Assembly (NCBI GenBank): GCA_943787295.1
Contig: CALSLW010000003.1
Coordinates: 1-64,000 of the forward strand
Length of the DNA: 64,000 nt
Source of the DNA: an uncultured Flavobacteriaceae bacterium
GTDB lineage: Bacteria; Bacteroidota; Bacteroidia; Flavobacteriales; Flavobacteriaceae
Direction of reading: 5' to 3'
This document shows, one piece after another, positions 16,798 through 24,179 of this stretch; position 1 is the first letter of the stretch, and each line of letters begins with the position of its first letter. Below the pieces are notes generated by a model, which worked only from the letters and a program-made list of their open reading frames with translations, was not told where the DNA came from and made no database searches. Both the position numbers and the translations under genes were made by a program.

Positions 16798-18985
16798 GAA
16801 AACAACTGTTTTTTTCTGTGTTTGTGCCTTAGGCATATCGTCTTTAAGCGCGCAAGAAGAACAAGCGAAAGATTCGCTTAACACTTCCCTTATTTCTCTA
16901 GAAGAAGTAAGTGTTGCCGGCCTAAGGGCTAATGACAAGCAACCGATTCCTTTTTCTGAAGTGACAAAAGCCGATTTAAAAAGCCGTAACCTGAGTCAAG
17001 ATTTGCCTATTTTGCTTAACTTTTTACCTTCTGTCGTAACAACTTCAGATGCTGGAGCTGGAATTGGTTATACAGGCATTCGTGTACGTGGTAGTGATGC
17101 TACCCGCGTGAATGTAACCATCAACGGGATTCCCTATAACGATGCAGAGTCACAAGGTACCTTTTGGGTGAATTTACCTGATTTTGCCTCTTCGGTTGAG
17201 AGCATTCAACTACAAAGAGGGGTAGGGACTTCTACAAATGGCTCGAGTGCCTTTGGCGCTAGCCTTAATATTTTAACCGATGCTGCTGCACCTGCAGCTT
17301 ATGCTGAAATCACTAATGCGGTAGGGAGCTTTGGAACCCTGCGCAATACTTTAAAATTTTCTACCGGTTTATTGAACGATCGCGTTGAATTCTCTGGACG
17401 TTTAGCGAAAATCGCTTCAGATGGCTACATTGACCGCGCGTCTTCTGATTTAAAATCCTATTTCTTACAAGGCTTATATAAGGACGAAAACACTTTAATC
17501 AAGGCTCTGACCTTTGGGGGACACGAGGTGACCTATCAATCTTGGTTTGGGGTAGATCCTTACACCTTAGAGAATGATCGTACCTATAACTTTGCCGGAG
17601 AGATTTACAATGAAAATGGAGACTTAACAGGCTATTATGATAATCAGGTCGACAACTATCGCCAGGATCATTATCAATTGCACTGGAATCAAACGTATAC
17701 CAATAATTGGTCTTCTTCTGTAGGATTAAATTACACCTATGGCCGTGGCTATTATGAAGAATATAACAACGATGCTAGTTTAGCAAATTTACGTCTAGAT
17801 GATGTCGTTTTAGGTGGGGCAACACAAAGTGCCACAGATGACATTACTCGCAAGTGGTTAGATAACGACTTTTATGTTTTAACGGCAAATGCACAATACA
17901 ATGTCGCTGAAACAAATTTAGTATTAGGGGGCTTGTACAGCACCTATGATGGGGATCATTTTGGGAAACTTATCTGGGCGCGCTTTGCCAGTAATGCACA
18001 GCCTAACCATGAGTTTTATCGCAATAAAGGAGAGAAGACAGAGGTCTCTTTCTTTGGAAAATTGACCCAAAAGATCAATAATAAATTATCGGGATATGTC
18101 GATTTACAATTCCGTAATATCAACTATACAGCAACTGGCACAGTAAACGATTTAGGTACGATAGACATTGATGACAGTTTTAACTTTTTCAATCCAAAGT
18201 TTGGGTTGACCTATGCCGCAAGTGAAAATGCACAGTGTTATATTTCTTATGCTAAAGCGCAAAGAGAGCCTAATCGTACCGACTATGAAAACGGCAATCC
18301 TCGCCCTGAAGTCTTAAACGATTTTGAAGCAGGACTGCGAAAAAAATCTGCTCGTGCGCAATGGAGTGCAAACCTATACTATATGCGTTATAAAGATCAA
18401 TTGGTTTTGACTGGCGGAATAGACGATGTGGGAGCACCGATTCGCGAAAATGTAGGAGATAGCTACCGTTTAGGGATTGAACTAGACGCTAAGATTGCCT
18501 TAAACGATCAATGGTTATGGCAACCCAATTTAACCCTGAGCCAAAACAAAAACAAAGACTTTAATTTTGAACGCGATGGTCAATTAGTCAATCTAGGGGA
18601 CACCAATATTTCTTATTCTCCTAATGTAGTGGCGGGAAGTAATATTGTTTTTGTGCCTTCGACTCAGTTCCAAGTGGGCCTATTGTCAAAATTTGTCGGG
18701 GAGCAATACATGGGGAATATTGATGCAGACTTGTCTAAACTCTCCTCTTATTTCTTGAATGATTTAAACATACAATACAACTTAGGCCCAATAAGTTGGG
18801 CCAAAGGGATATCCTTTTATCTCCTAGTAAACAATCTATTCAACGTGCAATTTGAATCAAATGGATACTTTTATACCTATAATGATACTTGGTCGAGTTC
18901 TACCCAAGTAACCACCATCGAGGGAGTGGGGTATTATCCACAAGCGGGGACTAACTTCTTGCTAGGAGCAACCATTAGATTGTAG
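16796..18985 (+). CDS. TonB-dependent outer-membrane receptor (thiamine uptake predicted)
   Basis: A Sec signal peptide (about 1-19, ending SLSAQ) is followed by a plug domain (about residues 40-160). The plug contains RVRGSDATRVNVTINGIPYNDAESQGTFW-type sequence and an IQLQRGVGTS block. The remainder is a 22-strand-type barrel ending in a terminal aromatic-containing strand TNFLLGATIRL. It moves its ligand across the outer membrane using TonB energy. The TPP riboswitch directly upstream makes thiamine or a thiamine phosphate the predicted ligand. No SusD partner is present, as expected for a vitamin receptor. The 729-residue length is normal. Confidence 0.9.
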   Translation: MKTTVFFCVCALGISSLSAQEEQAKDSLNTSLISLEEVSVAGLRANDKQPIPFSEVTKADLKSRNLSQDLPILLNFLPSVVTTSDAGAGIGYTGIRVRGSDATRVNVTINGIPYNDAESQGTFWVNLPDFASSVESIQLQRGVGTSTNGSSAFGASLNILTDAAAPAAYAEITNAVGSFGTLRNTLKFSTGLLNDRVEFSGRLAKIASDGYIDRASSDLKSYFLQGLYKDENTLIKALTFGGHEVTYQSWFGVDPYTLENDRTYNFAGEIYNENGDLTGYYDNQVDNYRQDHYQLHWNQTYTNNWSSSVGLNYTYGRGYYEEYNNDASLANLRLDDVVLGGATQSATDDITRKWLDNDFYVLTANAQYNVAETNLVLGGLYSTYDGDHFGKLIWARFASNAQPNHEFYRNKGEKTEVSFFGKLTQKINNKLSGYVDLQFRNINYTATGTVNDLGTIDIDDSFNFFNPKFGLTYAASENAQCYISYAKAQREPNRTDYENGNPRPEVLNDFEAGLRKKSARAQWSANLYYMRYKDQLVLTGGIDDVGAPIRENVGDSYRLGIELDAKIALNDQWLWQPNLTLSQNKNKDFNFERDGQLVNLGDTNISYSPNVVAGSNIVFVPSTQFQVGLLSKFVGEQYMGNIDADLSKLSSYFLNDLNIQYNLGPISWAKGISFYLLVNNLFNVQFESNGYFYTYNDTWSSSTQVTTIEGVGYYPQAGTNFLLGATIRL

Positions 18986-18992
18986 TATATAA

Positions 18993-19018
18993 TACCCGTC
19001 TGAGTAACTGGACGGGTT
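18993..19018 (+). terminator. Weak hairpin between convergent receptor and Rieske-like genes
   Basis: TACCCGTC and GACGGGTT form a 7-8 bp stem around a 10-nt loop, followed by TAATTT. It lies just after the receptor stop and overlaps the last codon of the minus-strand gene, so it may act in both directions. The T tract is poor. Confidence 0.5.
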
Positions 19019-19475
19019 AATTTGACAATTCTAGGGTGTTTCCTCTCAAAATCGCTTGATACATCACCATAGAATAAATCTCAGTTTGACCTTCGGCTGG
19101 GTTGAGTAACTGCCCAGTTGCGAGACTGTACTGATAATCTTCGCAAGAACATTGCGCTAAGACCCCAGTAATTTGGGTTTGAGAACAATCACTGGGTAAA
19201 TGATTGGGGCAACTAGCTTCCCATGCCAGGTAGCTATCCCCGTTGAGGTTAAAAACAATGATGCCTTTATGTCCATAATTGGGCAAAAGTATTGCCCCGC
19301 CAGCAAAACGCAAATTATCATATTGTGGCAAACTCAAATTGATCGGGATCGAAAAACGCATGGCGGGAAGAAATGGATTGCGCTCAAGAGCATCATTACT
19401 GCATCCGATTAAAATGAATAGCATTACGCCATAAAGACACTTCTTTTTAAAACCAATCGATAGATTCTTTTGCAT
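19017..19475 (-). CDS. Rieske-like lipoprotein with incomplete cluster ligands
   Basis: The signal peptide ends in LIGCSN, a lipobox, so the protein is lipid-anchored. The C-terminal half resembles a Rieske fold: CPNH, then CSCEDYQYSLATGQ matching CPCHGSxFxxxTG. The second-box histidine is Glu, so a normal 2Fe-2S cluster with two Cys and two His is unlikely unless other residues substitute. The track start is a GTG at 19496; I prefer the ATG at 19475 (MQKNLSIGF), giving 152 residues. It is a single minus-strand gene between the receptor and greA. Function unknown. Confidence 0.7.
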   Translation of the reverse strand: MQKNLSIGFKKKCLYGVMLFILIGCSNDALERNPFLPAMRFSIPINLSLPQYDNLRFAGGAILLPNYGHKGIIVFNLNGDSYLAWEASCPNHLPSDCSQTQITGVLAQCSCEDYQYSLATGQLLNPAEGQTEIYSMVMYQAILRGNTLELSN

Positions 19476-19480
19476 TTTTA

Positions 19481-19488
19481 TATATTTG
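19481..19488 (+). promoter_or_regulatory. -7 box of greA
   Basis: TATATTTG matches TAnnTTTG. The predicted start near 19492 puts the hairpin terminator at 19495-19520 at the very 5' end of the greA message. No TTG is found at the ideal distance. Confidence 0.5.
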
Positions 19489-19494
19489 TAAGAC

Positions 19495-19520
19495 ACCCTT
19501 CGTTAAATGAAGGGTTTTTT
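19495..19520 (+). terminator. Intrinsic terminator/attenuator in the greA leader
   Basis: ACCCTTC...GAAGGGT forms a 7-bp stem with a 7-nt loop, followed directly by six Ts on the plus strand. It lies between the candidate greA promoter and the ATG at 19543. It may attenuate greA, or stop read-through from upstream. Confidence 0.75.
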
Positions 19521-19542
19521 ATTCTATTTAAACGAAAAGATT

Positions 19543-20019
19543 ATGAGTAAAGTATCTTATTATACCGAAGAAGGTCTAAAAAAGTTGCGCGAGGAACTCA
19601 ATCATTTAAAAGACATAGAACGCCCTAAAGCTTCTCAGGCAATTGCGGAAGCCCGAGACAAAGGAGATTTAAGTGAAAACGCCGAATACGACGCTGCCAA
19701 AGAAGCCCAAGGAATGCTAGAAATGCGTATCGCTAAAAAGGAAGAGACCTTGTCTAATGCTCGTATTATCAACGAGGCAGAACTCGACACCTCTAAAGTA
19801 TTGGTTTTGTCTACCGTAGAGGTGAAAAACAAAGCCAATGGGATGCAAATGACTTATACCCTGGTCGCACAAAGCGAAGCCGATTTAGCTTCTGGAAAAA
19901 TCTCTGTTGATTCCCCTATTGGAAAAGGTTTATTGGGGAAAAAAGTCGGAGAAGCAGCTGTAATCCAAGTTCCAAACGGCACCATTGAATTTGAAGTCTT
20001 ATCTATTAGTCGTTCCTAA
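19543..20019 (+). CDS. greA: Transcription elongation factor GreA
   Basis: GreA enters the RNA polymerase secondary channel and stimulates transcript cleavage in backtracked complexes. The N-terminal coiled coil carries the acidic tip in DKGDLSENAEYDAAKE, and the C-terminal FKBP-like domain includes SPIGKGLLGKKVG. The track start at 19507 adds 12 residues unlike the family; ATG at 19543 (MSKVSYYTEEG) gives the standard 158. Its stop overlaps the HIT gene start as TAATG. A terminator hairpin in the leader suggests attenuation. Confidence 0.96.
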   Translation: MSKVSYYTEEGLKKLREELNHLKDIERPKASQAIAEARDKGDLSENAEYDAAKEAQGMLEMRIAKKEETLSNARIINEAELDTSKVLVLSTVEVKNKANGMQMTYTLVAQSEADLASGKISVDSPIGKGLLGKKVGEAAVIQVPNGTIEFEVLSISRS

Positions 20020-20411
20020 TGAGCATTTTCGCTAAAATTATTGCAGGGGAAGTACCCGCATACAAAGTAGCCGAAAACGAACAACATCTCGCCTTTTTAG
20101 ACATTAACCCTAATGCCAAAGGACACACCCTTTGTATTCCTAAAAAAAAGACGGATAAACTTTTTGATTTATCGCAAGAGGAATACTACGCTTTAATGGA
20201 ATTTTCTCGCAAGGTCGCTCTGGGTCTTGAAAAAGCCGTTCCCTGTAAACGTATCGGGATGACTGTGATCGGTCTAGAAGTCCCACATGCACATGTTCAT
20301 TTGATTCCGTTGCAAACAATGGCAGATGCCACTTTTGGTAAAAAAGAAAGTCTTACTCCAGAAGAAATGCAAAGTTTAGCCACTAGTATTGCTGCTAAAA
20401 TAGATCACTAA
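20019..20411 (+). CDS. HIT family (HinT-like) nucleotide hydrolase
   Basis: The histidine-triad motif HAHVHL (about residues 90-95) is the nucleotidyl-transfer active site. The N-terminus IFAKIIAGEVPAYKV is typical of the Hint branch, which hydrolyses AMP-lysine-type phosphoramidates. The 130-residue length is standard. It is translationally coupled to greA by a 1-nt stop/start overlap; greA-HIT is a familiar flavobacterial pair. The physiological substrate is uncertain. Confidence 0.92.
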   Translation: MSIFAKIIAGEVPAYKVAENEQHLAFLDINPNAKGHTLCIPKKKTDKLFDLSQEEYYALMEFSRKVALGLEKAVPCKRIGMTVIGLEVPHAHVHLIPLQTMADATFGKKESLTPEEMQSLATSIAAKIDH

Positions 20412-20420
20412 GTCAATAGG

Positions 20421-21587
20421 TTACTCTTGGCTTTTGGGCAGCATAATTTCAAAGGTTGTTCCCACGCCTAGTTTCGTTTCTTTAACGTGGATTAATCCTT
20501 GGTGATAATCGTGGACAATCCGTTTTGCAAGCGAAAGCCCTAGGCCCCAGCCGCGACTCTTGGTCGTAAAACCAGGGCGAAATATTTTTTTTAGCGCCTT
20601 CGACGTAATCCCACTCCCACCGTCACGAACTAAAATACGCACCTCAGCTTTTTTATCGATAATACGCACGCTAAGAGGCCCGATTCCCTTCATGGCATCT
20701 AGGCCGTTTTTAATTAAGTTTTCTAAGGTCCAACTCAGTAGCGATGCATTGAGCGGAAGGATAATTTCTTTGTCGGGGAATTCTAAGGTCCATTCTACCT
20801 GTTTCCCCGTTCGCTTTTGTAAATAGGCAACGGTCTCTTTGCTCACCCTAACGATATCTGCAGGGATTAACTCTGGCAGTGACCCTACTTTTGAAAAACG
20901 CTCTGTAATCACTTCAAGGCGTTCGATATCTTTTTGCATTTCTTCTAGCGAGGCAGGAGCAATATTTTCTTCTTTTAGCAAAGCAATCCACCCCATCAGA
21001 GAACTTAAAGGAGTACCAATTTGGTGGGCGGTTTCTTTGGCCATCCCTGCCCATAAACGATTTTGTTCTGAAGCTTTATTGGTTTGAAAGAAAAAGTACA
21101 ACAATCCTCCAAAAAGAAATAGGATTAAAAGTAAGGCCAGTGGATAATACTGGAGCTTCACTAATAAGGGCGCGTTACCATAATATAAATTCTGATTGAT
21201 CAAGTCTTTGTAAACGATCGGGATAGGGGCATTCACTGATTTTAGATGGGCTAGCTTCTTGAAAAGTTCAATAGAATCGGGATCGTTTGTTTTGCTCCAC
21301 TCAATATTTTTAAAGTCAACGATTTTCCCTTGTTCATCTACTTGGATCATAGGAGTAACCCCTATTTTCTGTAAAACATCAAAGGCGAGATTTCCATAGC
21401 TTATGCTTAAGTCAGAACTTTCTGCAATCTCTTGTTGCGCCATGGCCCACAGTTCCATTTTGACGCGCTCTTCTTTTTTGACGATTTTAAAAAGCACATT
21501 GGTGTTCCACATAATCAACACCACTATAGCAAATGCGCCATAGAGTCCCCAACTTTTCCATAAATGTTTAAACGATTGGAACACCAC
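20421..21587 (-). CDS. Sensor histidine kinase
   Basis: Two hydrophobic helices (about residues 15-32 and 147-166) enclose a roughly 110-residue extracytoplasmic sensor region. ETAHQIGTPLSSLMGW is the phosphorylated H-box, LENLIKNGLDAM the N-box, and VRDGGSGI plus GWGLGLSLAKRIV the ATP lid. It belongs to the HATPase/HisKA group. The start is GTG at 21587, with another GTG at the next codon and no better ATG before residue 26. No response regulator is encoded nearby, so its partner lies elsewhere. Confidence 0.88.
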   Translation of the reverse strand: MVFQSFKHLWKSWGLYGAFAIVVLIMWNTNVLFKIVKKEERVKMELWAMAQQEIAESSDLSISYGNLAFDVLQKIGVTPMIQVDEQGKIVDFKNIEWSKTNDPDSIELFKKLAHLKSVNAPIPIVYKDLINQNLYYGNAPLLVKLQYYPLALLLILFLFGGLLYFFFQTNKASEQNRLWAGMAKETAHQIGTPLSSLMGWIALLKEENIAPASLEEMQKDIERLEVITERFSKVGSLPELIPADIVRVSKETVAYLQKRTGKQVEWTLEFPDKEIILPLNASLLSWTLENLIKNGLDAMKGIGPLSVRIIDKKAEVRILVRDGGSGITSKALKKIFRPGFTTKSRGWGLGLSLAKRIVHDYHQGLIHVKETKLGVGTTFEIMLPKSQE

Positions 21588-21679
21588 GAAATTCTTAACG
21601 CTCTAAATTACCGATTATTATCGAAACCTCGGGGCTAAGACAAAGTCCTAGCTATTTTTCGTTTAGGGAAAAGGGGTAG

Positions 21680-21691
21680 TTCCCATGGGAA
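21680..21691. promoter_or_regulatory. Palindrome TTCCCATGGGAA, candidate operator
   Basis: A perfect 12-bp palindrome lies 4 bp upstream of the -7 box of the DUF3127 gene, where the spacer of the promoter should be. A site like this could bind a dimeric regulator. Confidence 0.4.
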
Positions 21692-21695
21692 TACT

Positions 21696-21703
21696 TATTT
21701 TTG
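21696..21703 (+). promoter_or_regulatory. -7 box of the DUF3127 gene
   Basis: TATTTTTG matches TAnnTTTG, 20 nt before the ATG at 21724. There is no TTG at -33. Confidence 0.55.
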
Positions 21704-21723
21704 CTTTCTAATTAAGTATAAAG

Positions 21724-22101
21724 ATGGAAGTATCTGGTAAAATCAAGTGGTTAGATGAAACCAAAACCTACGGAAACAACGGTTTTCGTAAACGCGAAGT
21801 TGTTGTAACAACAGAAGAGCAATACCCGCAGCACATATTAGTAGAATTTGTTCAGGATAAATGTGACTTACTCAACAATTTCCAATTGGGACAAAATGTG
21901 AAGATTGGGATTAACTTACGCGGTCGCGAATGGGTCAATCCACAGGGAGAAACAAAGTATTTCAACTCTGTTCAAGGATGGAGAATAGAAGCTGCCGGCG
22001 CTGCTGCTCCTTCACAAGAAATGCCTCCTATGCCACCAGCCTCTGCTTTTGAAGCAGCACCAGAAAAAGACAACGAAGTAGAAGACGATTTACCATTCTA
22101 A
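21724..22101 (+). CDS. DUF3127 domain protein (SSB-like OB fold)
   Basis: The first about 90 residues, from MEVSGKIKWLDETKTYG to the YFNSVQGWRIE segment, match the Bacteroidetes-specific DUF3127 family. The acidic tail ending EVEDDLPF resembles the C-terminal tip of single-stranded DNA-binding proteins (DDDIPF), which recruits repair and replication partners. This suggests an SSB-like role, but it is not proven. At 125 residues it is the normal length. It stands alone with its own promoter and a palindromic candidate operator. Confidence 0.85.
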   Translation: MEVSGKIKWLDETKTYGNNGFRKREVVVTTEEQYPQHILVEFVQDKCDLLNNFQLGQNVKIGINLRGREWVNPQGETKYFNSVQGWRIEAAGAAAPSQEMPPMPPASAFEAAPEKDNEVEDDLPF

Positions 22102-22187
22102 AGAAGAGCTCTAAGATGGTCTGTTAGATCGACTCGATTTAATCTGTGTATTTTGAAGGCTAAATTCTTAATTCATAATTATTTCAG

Positions 22188-22218
22188 TTGTCAATCAAAA
22201 ATTAATGTAGTACATTTG
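22188..22218 (+). promoter_or_regulatory. Promoter of rplM-rpsI (TTG-N20-TACATTTG)
   Basis: TTG at 22188-22190 and TACATTTG at 22211-22218 are separated by 20 nt, an excellent -33/-7 match. The mRNA would start near 22222, at a short C-rich/G-rich hairpin. Confidence 0.78.
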
Positions 22219-22220
22219 CA

Positions 22221-22235
22221 CCCCCATAGCAGGGG
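22221..22235 (+). promoter_or_regulatory. Hairpin at the 5' end of the rplM leader
   Basis: CCCC-ATAGCA-GGGG forms a compact GC-only stem at the predicted transcription start, about 27 nt upstream of the rplM GTG. It could be part of an r-protein autoregulatory leader or simply a stability hairpin. Confidence 0.45.
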
Positions 22236-22262
22236 AACAAATAATAGATAAAACAATTTATT

Positions 22263-22718
22263 GTGGATACACTAAGTTATAAAACCATTTCGGCTAATGC
22301 CAACACCGTTGATAAACAATGGGTTGTAGTTGATGTAGCGGGAATGCCTTTAGGAAGAATAGCCTCAGAAGTGGCAAAATTAATTCGCGGGAAGCACAAA
22401 CCTAATTACACCCCTCACGTTGACTGTGGCGATAATGTTATCGTGATCAATGCTGAAAAGATTCAGTTAAGCGGTGAGAAGTGGAAGCAAAAAATCTACT
22501 TGCGTCACACTGGATACCCAGGTGGACAACGCGCCTTAAGCGCTGAGCAATTATATGCAAAAAGCCCTTCGCGTTTAGTAGAAAATGCTGTACGTGGAAT
22601 GTTACCAAAAAACAAACTAGGTGCCACGTTGTATAGAAATCTAAAAGTATTTAATGGTGCAGAGCATACTCATGCAGGGTTAAACCCAACCGCCATTCAA
22701 TTAAATAAATTTAACTAA
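22263..22718 (+). CDS. rplM: 50S ribosomal protein L13
   Basis: uL13 is an early-assembly protein of the large subunit. [29 protein letters not shown] and [11 protein letters not shown] are diagnostic. At 151 residues it is full length. The start codon is GTG at 22263 (read as [12 protein letters not shown]), which fits the family opening in this phylum. The stop overlaps the rpsI start as TAATG. A strong promoter and a small leader hairpin lie upstream. Confidence 0.97.
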   Translation: MDTLSYKTISANANTVDKQWVVVDVAGMPLGRIASEVAKLIRGKHKPNYTPHVDCGDNVIVINAEKIQLSGEKWKQKIYLRHTGYPGGQRALSAEQLYAKSPSRLVENAVRGMLPKNKLGATLYRNLKVFNGAEHTHAGLNPTAIQLNKFN

Positions 22719-23104
22719 TGGATGTAATTCATACTATCGGTCGTCGTAAGACCTCTGTTGCACGTATCTTCTTAGGAAAAGGAAAAGGAAAGATCACCGT
22801 CAACAAAAAAGACTACACAGACTATTTCCCAACCCCAACTTTACAGTATAAGATTCAGCAGCCTTTTGCTTTGACAGAAACAGAAGGAAATTATGATTTA
22901 AAAGTGACTGTTGTAGGGGGTGGAACAAATGGACAAGTAGAAGCAGTTCGCCTCGCGATCTCTCGTGCTTTGTGTCAAATTAACGAAGAGCACCGTTTGG
23001 TTTTAAAGCCAGAAGGTCTTTTGACACGTGATCCTAGAATGGTAGAACGTAAGAAATTCGGTCAGAAGAAAGCCCGTAAGAAATTCCAGTTCTCTAAGCG
23101 TTAA
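22718..23104 (+). CDS. rpsI: 30S ribosomal protein S9
   Basis: uS9 of the small subunit, whose C-terminal tail reaches the P-site t[18 protein letters not shown] at the start and the terminal [12 protein letters not shown] tail are characteristic. The 128-residue length is standard. It is coupled to rplM by a TAATG overlap, the conserved rplM-rpsI order. rpsB follows after a 157-nt structured region. Confidence 0.97.
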   Translation: MDVIHTIGRRKTSVARIFLGKGKGKITVNKKDYTDYFPTPTLQYKIQQPFALTETEGNYDLKVTVVGGGTNGQVEAVRLAISRALCQINEEHRLVLKPEGLLTRDPRMVERKKFGQKKARKKFQFSKR

Positions 23105-23113
23105 TATTTTTTT

Positions 23114-23136
23114 ACTCCTTTTTCAAAAAAAGGAGT
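23114..23136 (+). other. Hairpin after rpsI
   Basis: ACTCCTTTTT and AAAAAGGAGT form a 10-bp stem 10 nt after the rpsI stop. The T run lies in the 5' arm rather than after the stem, so it is not a textbook terminator. It may mark the 3' end of the rplM-rpsI message or be processed. Confidence 0.5.
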
Positions 23137-23165
23137 TGTTCATATATTTTTCAACCCGTTGCCCA

Positions 23166-23249
23166 CTCAGCTTGCTGAGATTTAGTTTAGCATCTAAATA
23201 GGAGAGGCCTATATTATAGCCACTTTCTTATTGCTAACTACGGAACGTA
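23166..23249 (+). promoter_or_regulatory. Structured leader of rpsB (candidate S2 autoregulatory element)
   Basis: Three hairpins are visible in the 84 nt. CTCAG-CTTG-CTGAG (23166-23179) has a CUUG tetraloop. GGC-C-TAT...ATAGCC (23206-23221) has a bulged C. TACG-GAA-CGTA (23239-23249) is the third. They end 13 nt before the rpsB ATG. R-protein operons often carry such leaders that bind their own product. Confidence 0.5.
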
Positions 23250-23261
23250 AACTAACCAAAA

Positions 23262-24140
23262 ATGGCAAACACAGACGTTAAAGACCTGCTTGACGCAGGC
23301 GTACACTTTGGTCACTTGACCAGAAAATGGAATCCTAACATGGCGCCCTATATCTATATGGAGCGTAATGGAATCCACATCATTAACCTTTACAAAACTG
23401 CAGCTAAAGTAGACGAAGCGGCAGAAGCAATGAAGAAAATCGCTGCTTCTGGACGTAAGATCCTTTTTGTTGCAACAAAAAAACAAGCCAAAGATATCGT
23501 TGCAACCAAAGCGGCTGCAGCTAAAATGCCTTACATCACAGAGCGTTGGCCTGGTGGAATGTTAACCAACTTTGTTACCATTCGTAAAGCAGTTAAGAAA
23601 ATGGCTTCTATCGATCGCATGAAGAAAGATGGAACTTTTGAAACTTTATCGAAGAAAGAAAAGTTACAAGTAGACCGTCAGCGTGCGAAACTAGAAAAGA
23701 ACTTAGGTTCAATTACAGATATGACCCGTCTTCCGGGGGCATTATTTGTTGTTGACATTAAGCGTGAGCACATTGCCATCAAAGAAGCACAGAAATTAAA
23801 CATTCCAATCTTTGCCATGGTCGATACCAACTCTGATCCTCGTGATGTAGATTTCGTTATCCCTGCAAATGATGATGCTTCTAAGTCAATCGAAAAGATT
23901 TTAGGCATTGTAACTGAAGCAGTAAGCGAAGGCTTAACTACGCGTCAATCTGAAAAAGATGCGGCGAATAAAGGCCAAGAAGAAGCGAAAGAAGCTCCAG
24001 CAGCAGAAGCTCCAGTAGCAGAAGCAGCAGCAGAAGCTCCAGTAGCAGAAGCAGCACCGGAAGCTCCAGCAGTTGAAGCAACTCCAGAAGCACCAGAAGC
24101 ACCATCAGCAGAAAGCGCAGACGCAGCTAAAGACGCTTAA
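23262..24140 (+). CDS. rpsB: 30S ribosomal protein S2 with Ala/Glu/Pro-rich tail
   Basis: uS2 of the small subunit. DLLDAGVHFGHLTRKWNPNMAPYI and RWPGGMLTNFVTIRKA are diagnostic. The globular part ends near residue 235. The remaining about 55 residues are a low-complexity tail of EAPVAEA-like repeats, encoded by an imperfect DNA repeat at about 23985-24110. Tails of this kind occur on S2 in Bacteroidetes and are probably disordered. Total length is 292. It is followed by tsf, the conserved gene order, and preceded by a structured leader. Confidence 0.97.
   Translation: MANTDVKDLLDAGVHFGHLTRKWNPNMAPYIYMERNGIHIINLYKTAAKVDEAAEAMKKIAASGRKILFVATKKQAKDIVATKAAAAKMPYITERWPGGMLTNFVTIRKAVKKMASIDRMKKDGTFETLSKKEKLQVDRQRAKLEKNLGSITDMTRLPGALFVVDIKREHIAIKEAQKLNIPIFAMVDTNSDPRDVDFVIPANDDASKSIEKILGIVTEAVSEGLTTRQSEKDAANKGQEEAKEAPAAEAPVAEAAAEAPVAEAAPEAPAVEATPEAPEAPSAESADAAKDA
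23985..24110 (+). repeat. Low-complexity repeat encoding the S2 tail
   Basis: Repeated units of the type GAAGCTCCAGTAGCAGAAGCA encode Glu-Ala-Pro-Val-Ala-rich sequence. Such a tract can change length by slippage in frame. Confidence 0.8.
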
Positions 24141-24179
24141 GCATCACATTTAATATTGAGTAAATTATCCATAGCGAAT

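Noticed and set aside
23114-23136. Textbook terminator after rpsI
   Set aside because: The hairpin is strong, but the T run is inside the 5' arm and only TGTTC follows, so it is listed as a hairpin, not a terminator.
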